A stretch of 64,000 bases of DNA, taken from the NCBI RefSeq assembly GCF_030294945.1, contig NZ_AP018448.1:10140501-10204500 (forward strand). Direction: 5' to 3'. How positions within the stretch are numbered: the stretch's first letter is position 1; every line of letters begins with the position of its first letter. This stretch comes from Streptomyces graminofaciens (lineage in GTDB: Bacteria > Actinomycetota > Actinomycetes > Streptomycetales > Streptomycetaceae). The position numbers were made by a program, and so were the translations under genes. Positions 36,558-44,546 of this stretch are shown here, one piece after another. The notes beneath the pieces are model-generated. The model had not been told where the DNA came from. It was given only the letters and a program-made list of their open reading frames with translations, and searched no databases.

Positions 36558-37158
36558 CACCATCACAGGTCCACGGACCGAGGACCACCTGCCGCACACC
36601 GCGCAGGCCGCCGCGAAGATCGTGATCGTCGGCGGTTTCGGGGTCGGCAAGACCACCATGGTGGGTTCCGTCAGCGAGATCAGACCGCTGACCACCGAAG
36701 AGACCATGACGCAGGCCGGCATCGGAGTCGACGACAACTTCGGCTCCAAGTCCAAGACCGCCACCACCGTGGCCATGGACTTCGGCCGCATCAGCATCAC
36801 GGATCAGCTGGTGCTCTATCTCTTCGGCACCCCCGGCCAGGAGCGCTTCTGGTTCCTGTGGAACGGCCTGTTCGAGGGGGCCCTCGGCGCGGTCGTCCTG
36901 GTCGACACCCGCCGACTGGAGGTCAGCTTCGACGTCATGGGCCGCCTGGAGGAGCGCGGTGTGCCCTTCGTCGTAGCGATCAACGACTTCCCGGACGCGC
37001 CCCGCTACCCCCTGGACGAGCTCCGCCAGGCGCTCGACCTGCCCAAGGAGATCCCGATCGTGCGCTGCGACGCACGCCGCCGGGCCTCCAGCCGGGACGT
37101 CCTGATGACGCTGGTCCACTTCCTGCACTCGCTGGCGATGACGGGGGCGTCGGCATGA
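36538..37158 (+). CDS. rarD: conservon small GTPase-like protein CvnD
   Basis: A 206-residue ATP/GTP-binding protein. The P-loop is GGFGVGKTT, the switch region YLFGTPGQERFWFLWNGL parallels the DxxGQE of Ras-type GTPases, and the guanine-specificity loop is AINDFPD rather than NKxD. It is expected to cycle between nucleotide states under CvnB control, next to the membrane-bound CvnA. Confidence 0.92.
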   Translation: MDFKSSDTITGPRTEDHLPHTAQAAAKIVIVGGFGVGKTTMVGSVSEIRPLTTEETMTQAGIGVDDNFGSKSKTATTVAMDFGRISITDQLVLYLFGTPGQERFWFLWNGLFEGALGAVVLVDTRRLEVSFDVMGRLEERGVPFVVAINDFPDAPRYPLDELRQALDLPKEIPIVRCDARRRASSRDVLMTLVHFLHSLAMTGASA

Positions 37159-37204
37159 GCCGCGCGCCCGCCGCCTGATCGGTCCCGCACGCCGTACGAG
37201 GCCA

Positions 37205-37244
37205 TGCATCACCCACGCATCACCTGCATCACCCACGCATCACC
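37205..37244. repeat. two perfect tandem 20-bp repeats
   Basis: TGCATCACCCACGCATCACC is repeated twice head to tail in the 192-base gap between cvnD and the P450 gene. No role is evident. Confidence 0.8.
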
Positions 37245-37350
37245 CACTCAGTCCCACGACCGGGAGCCGTGTCGTCCCGCACGGAAGTCCCCTCCCGGTC
37301 CTTCATCAACACCCAGACACCGGAACCACTCCCACTCGGAGCGATCAACC

Positions 37351-38823
37351 GTGACGCCTGAATCCCACTCCCTGACCGGTACGGACGACCCCTCGCTCGG
37401 CCCGCCGCCCGGTTGCCCCGCCCATGGCCTGGGGCCCGGCGGAGTCCGCCGCCTCTATGGCCCGGAGGCGGAGGATCTGGGGGCTGTGTACGAGAAACTC
37501 CGTGCCGAACACGGCCCCGTGGCTCCCGTACTGCTTCACGACGATGTGCCGATCTGGGTGGTGCTCGGCCACGCCGAGAACATGCACATGGCGCGCACCC
37601 CCTCGCAGTTCTGCCGTGACTCCAGGTTGTGGACCGCCGTACAGGACGGCACGGTCAAGCCCGACCACCCGCTCATGCCGATCATCGCCTGGCAGCCCAT
37701 GTGCAGCCACGCCGAGGGCGACGAGCACCTGCGGCTGCGCGGCGCGGTCACCGCTGCCATGTCGACCATCGACTACCGCGGCATCCGTCGCCACATCAAC
37801 CGCGCGACCCAGTACCTCGTCAACAAGTTCTGCGAGGAGGGCAGGGCCGACCTGGTCAGCCAGTTCTGCGAGCACCTGCCGATGGCGGTGATGTGCGAAA
37901 TCCTCGGCATGCCCAACGAGTACAACGACCGGATCGTGCAGGCCGCCCGCGACCTCCTCAAGGGCACCGAGACCTCCATCGCAAGCAACGCGTACATCAT
38001 GGACGCCCTGATGCGGCTCACTGCCCTCCGCCGGGCCGCACCCAAGGAGGACTTCACCAGCCACCTGATCAACCACCCGGCGCGGCTCAACGATGAGGAG
38101 ATCGGCCAGCACCTACGCCTTGTCCTGATCGCCGCGTACGAGAACACCGCCAACCTCCTCGCCAACGTACTGCGGGTGGTGCTCACCGACCCGCGGTTCC
38201 GAGCCCAGCTCAACGGCGGCCAGATGACGGTGCCCGAGGCGGTCGAGCAGTCCCTGTGGGACGAGCCGCCGTTCAGCACCATCCTGGGCTACTTCGCCAA
38301 GCAGGACACCGAGCTGGGCGGCCAGCGCATCCGCAAGGGCGACGGACTCCTCCTGGGCATCGCGCCGGGCAACGTCGACCCGCGCGTCCGCCCCGACCTC
38401 AAGGCAAACATGCAGGGCAACCGTTCCCACCTCGCCTTCAGCGGTGGTCCTCACGAGTGCCCGGGCCAGGACATCGGTCGCGCCATCGCCGACGTCGGCG
38501 TCGACGCGCTGCTGACCCGTCTTCCCGACATCCAACTCGACTGCGAAGAGCACGAGCTGCGCTGGCAAGCGTCCATCTCGAACCGGCATCTGGTGGAACT
38601 GCCGGTGAAGTTCGCCCCGAGGCCCCAGCAGGACGTCACTCAGCAGCCCAGCATCAACCCTGCACCGCGGCAGAGTCCAAACAACTGGCGCGTCGGCACA
38701 CAGGAGCCGTCAGCCACTGCTTCGGAACCCGCCACTGCGGTCGCAGAGCCCACGCCGATGCCCGAACCGGCCCGTCGGCCAGGTCTGTTCCGGCGCCTCC
38801 TGCGTTGGTGGGGCGGCAAGTGA
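37351..38823 (+). CDS. rarE: cytochrome P450 of CYP157 type (CvnE/RarE-like)
   Basis: A 490-residue P450 from GTG 37351 (GGAG upstream). The heme-binding loop FSGGPHECPG carries the Cys ligand. The I helix AAYENTANL lacks the usual AGxDT, and the K helix has EQSLW where almost all P450s have ExxR. I remember exactly this EQSLW from CYP157C1 of S. coelicolor, encoded in cvn9. The last 70 residues are a Pro/Thr-rich linker ending in a basic-aromatic tail (LFRRLLRWWGGK), which could touch the membrane. Its substrate is unknown, and catalytic competence is uncertain. Confidence 0.93.
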   Translation: MTPESHSLTGTDDPSLGPPPGCPAHGLGPGGVRRLYGPEAEDLGAVYEKLRAEHGPVAPVLLHDDVPIWVVLGHAENMHMARTPSQFCRDSRLWTAVQDGTVKPDHPLMPIIAWQPMCSHAEGDEHLRLRGAVTAAMSTIDYRGIRRHINRATQYLVNKFCEEGRADLVSQFCEHLPMAVMCEILGMPNEYNDRIVQAARDLLKGTETSIASNAYIMDALMRLTALRRAAPKEDFTSHLINHPARLNDEEIGQHLRLVLIAAYENTANLLANVLRVVLTDPRFRAQLNGGQMTVPEAVEQSLWDEPPFSTILGYFAKQDTELGGQRIRKGDGLLLGIAPGNVDPRVRPDLKANMQGNRSHLAFSGGPHECPGQDIGRAIADVGVDALLTRLPDIQLDCEEHELRWQASISNRHLVELPVKFAPRPQQDVTQQPSINPAPRQSPNNWRVGTQEPSATASEPATAVAEPTPMPEPARRPGLFRRLLRWWGGK

Positions 38824-38841
38824 GCCGACCGAGCACCGGGG

Positions 38842-39786
38842 CTACGCGGCCCACTCGTCGTACGACGACCAGGCCCGTAGCACCCGCGGGCTGACGAACC
38901 GGTGCTCGCGCCCCGTGATCGGATCGGTGAACTCCAGCATCCGCGCCAGCAGTTGGAGCGGACGTCGGAAGTCACCGGCCGCCACGGGGCCGGTCACCAC
39001 CGGGTAGAGGGGATCGCCGAGGATCGGCACACCCAAGGAGCTCATGTGCACCCTCAGCTGGTGCGTCTGCCCGGTCATTGGCATCAGCCGGTACTGGCCA
39101 AGCCCATTCCGGTGCTCCAGCAGCTCGACCCGGCTAACGGCGTTGGGCGGCTCGCCCTCGACCTCGCGGGCCGCCATGACTCCGCGCTCCTTGACGATCC
39201 GGCTGCGTACGGTGCAGGGCAGGGCCAGTGCGGGGTCGTACGGGGCCACAGCCTCGTACTCCTTCGCCACCTGCCTGTCGCGGAACAGCGACTGGTACGC
39301 GCCGCGCTCTTCGGGGCGCACGGTGAGCAGCACCAGCCCAGCCGTCAGCCGGTCCAGCCGGTGCGCCGCGCTCAGCGTCGGGATGCCCAGTTCCCGCCGC
39401 AGCCGCGCCAGGGTCGTCTCGGCGACATGGCTGCCACGCGGGGTGGTGGCCAGGAAGTGCGGCTTGTCGGCCACCACCAGGTGCTCGTCCCGGTAGAGGA
39501 CGTCGACCGAGAACGGCACCTGCTCCTCATCGGGCAGTTCCCGGTGGAACCACAAGAACATCCCCGGCGCGTACGCCATGTCCCTGGACACCGGGCACCC
39601 GGCGGCGTCCACGATCAGTCCCGTGTCGAGCATCCTGTCGATCACTCCGGCCCCAGCCGCGAGCCGCGCCACGAGATGGTCCCGCACGGTCGCCCACGTG
39701 TCGTCGGCCGGCAACCGCAGCCGCACCGGATCCACCCCGTCGTGTTGCGGCAGGGGAGAGGGCGGGGGCGGCGTACGGCGTCTCAT
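38842..39786 (-). CDS. RluA-family RNA pseudouridine synthase
   Basis: A 314-residue enzyme. The catalytic Asp is in AAHRLDRLTAGL; further family segments are VADKPHFLATTPRGSHVAET and MTGQTHQLRVHMSSLGVPIL. It isomerises uridine in rRNA or tRNA; the exact site is unknown. It is convergent with the P450 gene, 18 bases apart. The ATG at 39786 sits 7 bases after TAGGCT, so the transcript should be leaderless, and the promoter carries the damage-type motif. An upstream in-frame GTG (39810) lies inside that promoter and is rejected. Confidence 0.9.
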   Translation of the reverse strand: MRRRTPPPPSPLPQHDGVDPVRLRLPADDTWATVRDHLVARLAAGAGVIDRMLDTGLIVDAAGCPVSRDMAYAPGMFLWFHRELPDEEQVPFSVDVLYRDEHLVVADKPHFLATTPRGSHVAETTLARLRRELGIPTLSAAHRLDRLTAGLVLLTVRPEERGAYQSLFRDRQVAKEYEAVAPYDPALALPCTVRSRIVKERGVMAAREVEGEPPNAVSRVELLEHRNGLGQYRLMPMTGQTHQLRVHMSSLGVPILGDPLYPVVTGPVAAGDFRRPLQLLARMLEFTDPITGREHRFVSPRVLRAWSSYDEWAA

Positions 39787-39793
39787 CACGTCA

Positions 39794-39816
39794 AGCCTAC
39801 GAGAGGGCACTGACAG
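39794..39816 (-). promoter_or_regulatory. PafBC-type promoter of the RluA-like gene
   Basis: On the minus strand CTGTCAGTG, 8 bases, TAGGCT. The upstream element is identical to that of the RecB-like nuclease gene (8 of 9 consensus), with exact spacing and -10. The start codon follows after 7 bases. Confidence 0.7.
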
Positions 39817-40352
39817 CGAGGAGACGAGGCGGTACTCCCGGAAAAGCCGGCGTTTCGTCTCGCGACCCAGACGCTCCGCGTTGCCTCAAAGCAAGTGTTG
39901 AGAAGCGCGCGTACGGCTTGAGTACGCGCAGGGGGATCTTCTTCAGGGGCGCGTTTTGTAGGTCGTGCACCCGGCAGCGGTATTGAGTGCGCCTAGCCCC
40001 ATGGGCTTGTGGCTGGCACAGTTGTAGAGCTCGTCCCAGTCGCACAGGCGGCCTTGGAGCGGCGTGCTCTTCCTGTGGGCCGGGTGCGTGGGGGGATGTC
40101 TGTGGGCCAGAGACCGACTCACGATCTACGTAAGAGCAAGCACACGGCCCGGCTCGCTCTCGCCCTTCGGGGCGCGCCACCGCCCCGCGTGGACCCGCTG
40201 CATCATCCAATCAACCGCCCGGACCCGACCGAGGCCGACGCCGGCCGCATCCGCGACGCCATCCTCACGGTCACCCGCGTCCACGTCGAGGACATGATTG
40301 CCAGGCGTCGCGACAGCGTTCTGTGGTCTGTCGGATCTGGTTAGCGCGCCCC
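39817..40352. other. gene-poor, relatively A/T-rich stretch
   Basis: The composition is visibly less GC-rich than the flanks. A hairpin (GCGCGTAC at 39907 with GTACGCGC at 39922) and a 111-codon open frame at 40009-40344 are present. The frame's second half reads like real protein (DPTEADAGRIRDAILTVTRV) but matches nothing I know. I read the region as gene debris. Confidence 0.5.
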
Positions 40353-40583
40353 ATGCCTTCTCTAGCCGACCTCGCTGACGAGATCGACAAGATTCGGCTG
40401 GACGGCGTCACCACGGGTGGCCTGACTTCTGGCGCCTGTGTCCCGGAGGCCGTCGCCGAAAGGTTCCTGGAGCGGCTGGCACTGTGCGGCTTCGTGGCCG
40501 TCGAACTGCTCAAGGCTGCCGAAGAACATCAGCCCTTGTCCCTGCCACGCGAGGTGGAACCGCCGAGGCCACGACCCTTGTGA
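40353..40583 (+). CDS. short hypothetical protein or remnant
   Basis: A 76-residue frame from ATG 40353, starting MPSLADLADEIDKIRLDG and holding an amphipathic helix (VAERFLERLALCGFVAVELL). There is no recognisable family and no good ribosome site. It may be a remnant in the same degraded patch as the truncated dehydrogenase downstream. Confidence 0.3.
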   Translation: MPSLADLADEIDKIRLDGVTTGGLTSGACVPEAVAERFLERLALCGFVAVELLKAAEEHQPLSLPREVEPPRPRPL

Positions 40584-40605
40584 GGGACGAAAGGGGAGGC
40601 CTGTC

Positions 40606-40944
40606 TTGCTCGATCTGTTGTTTGAGGACAAGGTAGTGCTCGTCACGGGCGGAGCCAGCGGGATCGGTGAGGCATGTGCCATTGCCTTCGGGGACCTCGG
40701 TACGGCGGTCATTGGCGCTCACTTGGACAGCGGCCCTCGCCCATGCCGCGAACGACATCCGGAATTCGGCGCCAGTTTGCTCAAGGAAATTGGGCAAGGC
40801 TGCGGTGCCGGACGGCGCCACCTGTCACTTCACCAGGTCACGTATGCGCCCCGTCCACACCTCCTCAACCACTGCGGTCTTGTCTTCGCACTATTCGCTG
40901 ACACGCATTGTGCCGGTGCAACGGAGTCCCGATTGAAGGAGTGA
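40606..40944 (+). pseudogene. degraded short-chain dehydrogenase remnant
   Basis: From TTG 40606 (GGGGAGG upstream) the frame reads LFEDKVVLVTGGASGIGEAC and on to GDLGTAV, a textbook Rossmann nucleotide loop (TGGxxGIG) of an SDR enzyme. Similarity stops within about 40 residues. A plausible continuation (HAANDIRNSAPVCS) is in the +1-shifted frame, and neither the catalytic YxxxK nor NNAG follows. It is thus a frameshifted, truncated gene end, disrupted before or during whatever placed the next gene here. Confidence 0.6.
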
Positions 40945-40949
40945 TCCAC

Positions 40950-42632
40950 GTGATTGAGCCACCCGGCGACACGCTGGCCCCTGAGAAATGGGTTCCAAAC
41001 CAGCCAGGTTCGGCCCCTCGTGAGCCTGACGGCATCATCATGCAGGGAGTGCGCAAGGCGTACTGGTCCAAGCTCTCGGCAGTGGAACGGAACCGCGCGC
41101 CTGCGTCCGACTGGGATCTTCCCGCAGACCTTGCCCCCGATCTGGCGTTTGTCACACCGGACCACCCCGACGTGCGGCGGACACTTCGGTTGTGGCAGCG
41201 GGCGATGCAGGTCTACGCACCCCGTCATGGCATCCACGACCAGCCCTCCCGGGGCGGGTCCCAGTTAGGGTGGCTCCAGCTGGCCGACCAGTGCGGGGAG
41301 CGGTGGAAGAAGAAGGGCTGCCCGCTCGACCTGGAGGAATCCGTCCCACGGGCGATGATCGAACGACTGGCGGCCCAAGTTCGAATACCAGCGCAACTGT
41401 TCGTGCCTCAGACCTTGTTCGGCTGGTTGCTGGCCTGGCGGGTGTTCGAACCGGATCGTGAAGCGGCTCGGCAGGGCATGTACTGCGATCTCGCCTCGAC
41501 GACCGATTGGGGCAGGTACGTCCGCGGCGAGCTCGAAGACTGGCATGCCATTGCCATCGCCGAAATACGCGCGGCCCAGCGACAACTGTCCCTCACCGCT
41601 GCGGTACGGCACATTCTGATGGCCCAGAAATCCAGCGTCATGGCCAGGCACCGTGGTAGGTGCATCACCGGCTATCCCGAACTCGGCGTCCCCGTCCTGC
41701 GGGCAGAAACCCCGTTTTACGCGTCCGTGAACGCCGTGATCTGCGAGTGGTACGCCCTGGATATGGGGCTGCCCACGCTGGCCGACCGGGCCTGCGTATC
41801 GCAAGCCGGCCGGGCCTACTTCAGCATTTCCAAGATGGTCAACGACATTCATGACCTGGCCATCGACACGTACACCGGCGACGTGGGCAACGGTGCCCGA
41901 CTCTACGGCGACGGCCGACACGGCGCCGACACCCTTGTCACCTGGCTAGTGGGTCTGCAGCACCTCCTGCCGACCGTGGCCACGAAAGTCGCCGACCACA
42001 CGTTGACCAGGGACGACCGCACCCTCCTGGCCGGATGCGCCGGCGTCTCCTACACCTTCTGGGGCCACCGCAGCGACCTGTGGGCCACTGTGAGCCGCAT
42101 GGCCCAGCACGGCCACGGGTGGGGCTCCCTGCGAGAGCGTGAATGCCGGGCGTGCCAGGCAGCACCCCGCTGCGGCCCCTGCTTCTACCGCGACGCCGAG
42201 GACTGCCCGCACGTGCCCCGCACCACCCTGACCGGCACAGAAGCCGACGCCAAGGAGATCGTGAACACTGCACTGACACTCACCGGGGCCGTCGATGTGA
42301 TCGCTCCGGATGTGGCGGCGCGGGCGGTGACCCGCCTGGCAAAGTACTCGCCCACTGCCCTCGGCTGGCACGCCGACCGGAAACAGATCGACCCCGGTAC
42401 CACCGCGGTTGCGGCACTGACCCAAGGCATCTACGCGCTGGCCGCCGAATGCCCCGAAGACGACCTCGACACCCTCACCAACCTGGCCCGTACGGCATGG
42501 TGGCACGTCCTGCCCGCCTTCGACCGGCCAGAAGAACTCACCCTCGACATCTACATGTACTCAACCGCTGCTCACCCCCACATCACCCTGACATTCGGCT
42601 CACACATCGCAAACATCGTCTCCCGGCAGTAG
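40950..42632 (+). CDS. unrecognised 560-residue protein with an NDxxDxxxD motif
   Basis: GTG 40950 is chosen because AAGGAG lies 7 bases upstream; an in-frame GTG at 40941 overlaps that site. The protein appears mostly alpha-helical and soluble. Residues 298-306, NDIHDLAID within FSISKMVNDIHDLAIDTYTG, form an exact NDxxDxxxD, the Mg-diphosphate motif of UbiA prenyltransferases, and are also close to the NSE motif of class I terpene synthases. No companion DDxxD was found. Residues 399-419 form a C-x2-C-x5-C-x2-C-x7-C cluster that could bind zinc or iron-sulfur. Codon use is less GC-biased than in neighbours, so recent transfer is likely. A terpene-synthase-like role is only a hypothesis. Confidence 0.75.
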   Translation: MIEPPGDTLAPEKWVPNQPGSAPREPDGIIMQGVRKAYWSKLSAVERNRAPASDWDLPADLAPDLAFVTPDHPDVRRTLRLWQRAMQVYAPRHGIHDQPSRGGSQLGWLQLADQCGERWKKKGCPLDLEESVPRAMIERLAAQVRIPAQLFVPQTLFGWLLAWRVFEPDREAARQGMYCDLASTTDWGRYVRGELEDWHAIAIAEIRAAQRQLSLTAAVRHILMAQKSSVMARHRGRCITGYPELGVPVLRAETPFYASVNAVICEWYALDMGLPTLADRACVSQAGRAYFSISKMVNDIHDLAIDTYTGDVGNGARLYGDGRHGADTLVTWLVGLQHLLPTVATKVADHTLTRDDRTLLAGCAGVSYTFWGHRSDLWATVSRMAQHGHGWGSLRERECRACQAAPRCGPCFYRDAEDCPHVPRTTLTGTEADAKEIVNTALTLTGAVDVIAPDVAARAVTRLAKYSPTALGWHADRKQIDPGTTAVAALTQGIYALAAECPEDDLDTLTNLARTAWWHVLPAFDRPEELTLDIYMYSTAAHPHITLTFGSHIANIVSRQ

Positions 42633-42758
42633 GGCCGGGACGATGCTCAGGGCGGTTTTTGCGCTGAGACGGTTCAGGCCCGTTTGGTTGTTTGAAGCCC
42701 AGCATCACCTTGGACAAATACATCGGCCACTGGCCGACGCACCAGGACACGGCCGCGG

Positions 42759-44318
42759 CTATGGAGTCGATTCCGGAAGAGCCGGAGCATGCTCCGCAGC
42801 AGAGCGCACGCGCTGTCCACGCATCAGTCGATACGACGCCCCGCCCCCCACCGTGACCAACAAGAACAACACCGTGAACCACTGGAAGTACCAATGCCCG
42901 CCCGCCGGGTCGTACACCTCCGCGCGCGGCCAGGCCAGGTTGACCGTCATGAAGAGGCCGTAGAGCAGGGCGAGGATGTTGACGGGGATGCCCCAGCGGC
43001 CGAGGGAGAACAGGGGCTTGCCCGTCTCGTCGGTGGTGGTGGAGGTGAGGGTGCCCTTCAGGCGTCGTACGAGCAGGGGGCCGGTCACCATCGCGTAGGC
43101 CAGGTACAGCATGACGATGCAGGTGGTGCCGATGGCCAGGAAGGCCTCCGGGGAGGCGAAGTTGAGGAGCAGGAGGGCGGCGGAGAGGAGGCCGACGACC
43201 ACAGCCGGGGCGTTCGGCATGCCCGTGCGTGGGCTGACCTTGGCGAGGCGTGCGGCGAAGGGGAGTTGGCCGTCGCGGGCCATGGAGAAGAGCATGCGGC
43301 AGGCCGCCGTCTGGATGGCGAGCGTCGCCACCGTGATCGCCACCACCACGTCGGCCAGCAGGACCCGGCCCACGCCTTCGCCGAGGCTGCTTGTCAGGAC
43401 GTAGCTCAGGCCGTCCACGCCGAGTTTCCCGTCGGTGAGGCTGGGCGCGGCGAGCAGGCCGCCGAGGACGATGAGACCGCCGAGGAGACCGGCCGAGCCG
43501 AGCGCCGTGAGGATCGTGCGGGGCGCGGTACGGCGTGGATGGTGGGTCTCCTCGCTCATCTCACCCGCGCTGTCGAAGCCGATCATCACGTACGCCGCCG
43601 TGAAGGAGCCCACGAGCAGGGCGGCGAAGAGGCCGTTGCCGCCTCCCTCGGCGGTGTGGAAGGTGATGCCGGGGGAGCGTTCGGAGTGGGTCAGCAGAAG
43701 CACGATGATCAGGACGGCGCCGATGATCTCTGCGGTCACCCCGACACGGTTGACGAGGGACAGCACCCGGTTGTCGAGGACGTTGACGAGCGTGGTGAGC
43801 GCCAGGAGGATCACGCCGAGGACGGCCGCGTTCGCCGCCCCGCTGGCGGAGGTGGGCGTCGGATCACCCCCGACGAGCTGGAAGCCCGACCAGATCGCCG
43901 GCAACACCATCTGCAGCGCCAGTGCCGCCGCCGCGACCACCACGATCTGTCCGATCACCATGATCCAGCCGGCGAACCAGCCGAAGGTCGGGTTCGACAG
44001 CCGGGAGGACCACTGGTAGATCGCGCCCGAGATCGGATAGCGCGCGGCCAGCTCCGCGAAGCACGCGGCCACCAGCAACTGGCCGACCAGCACCGCCGGC
44101 CAGGCCCAGAAGAAGACCGGGCCGCCGAACGCGTACCCGAAGGCGAAGAACTGGAAGACGGTCGTGAGTACCGAGATGAAGGAGAACCCGGCGGCGAACG
44201 ACGCGTACCGGCCCAGGCTGCGGTGCAGCTCCTGGCGGTAGCCGAACTCATCGAGGGAGTGGTCGTCGGGGGAGTGAGGTGGGTCGGGGCGGACATCGGC
44301 GCGGGCGGTGCTCGTCAT
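42759..44318 (-). CDS. APC-superfamily permease (urea-carboxylase-associated type)
   Basis: A 519-residue protein with about 12 membrane segments. The N-terminal SLGRYASFAAGFSFISVLTT and SSRLSNPTFGWFAGWIMVIG are typical of the amino acid/polyamine/organocation permeases often encoded beside urea carboxylase genes. The gene is 9 kb from the catabolic operon, but its promoter carries a near-identical copy of the operon's operator, so it is a good candidate for guanidine or related amine uptake. ATG 44318 is used (AGG 11 bases upstream); a GTG at 44339 would add 7 residues. Confidence 0.88.
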   Translation of the reverse strand: MTSTARADVRPDPPHSPDDHSLDEFGYRQELHRSLGRYASFAAGFSFISVLTTVFQFFAFGYAFGGPVFFWAWPAVLVGQLLVAACFAELAARYPISGAIYQWSSRLSNPTFGWFAGWIMVIGQIVVVAAAALALQMVLPAIWSGFQLVGGDPTPTSASGAANAAVLGVILLALTTLVNVLDNRVLSLVNRVGVTAEIIGAVLIIVLLLTHSERSPGITFHTAEGGGNGLFAALLVGSFTAAYVMIGFDSAGEMSEETHHPRRTAPRTILTALGSAGLLGGLIVLGGLLAAPSLTDGKLGVDGLSYVLTSSLGEGVGRVLLADVVVAITVATLAIQTAACRMLFSMARDGQLPFAARLAKVSPRTGMPNAPAVVVGLLSAALLLLNFASPEAFLAIGTTCIVMLYLAYAMVTGPLLVRRLKGTLTSTTTDETGKPLFSLGRWGIPVNILALLYGLFMTVNLAWPRAEVYDPAGGHWYFQWFTVLFLLVTVGGGASYRLMRGQRVRSAAEHAPALPESTP

Positions 44319-44351
44319 GGCGGCAACCTGCTTTCGCACTGCGGCACGAGA

Positions 44352-44373
44352 ATTCCTGTCGAGCGACAGAAAT
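44352..44373. promoter_or_regulatory. TetR-type operator of the permease gene
   Basis: ATTCCTGTCG-AG-CGACAGAAAT. One arm is identical to the 32726 palindrome, the other has one change, and the flank TTAGGG is also shared. It lies 33 bases before the permease start, the same arrangement as in the catabolic operon. Confidence 0.75.
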
Positions 44374-44546
44374 TAGGGACGCCCTGTTTCGTCGGCGTCA
44401 CACAGCCGTGTCCGGGGCGGGCCGAAGTCCTCACGCACCCGCTGCCGGGGTGTACTACGGCTGTGGACCAGTACAGGGGTGCTCGGCCGCGAACAACACC
44501 GCACGGAACGAGGAACTTTTGATGGATGAGGGACGGGGAACCTTTG

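Noticed and set aside
40009..40344. 111-codon frame as an intact gene
   Set aside because: The second half reads like protein, but there is no credible start and no family; treated as debris.
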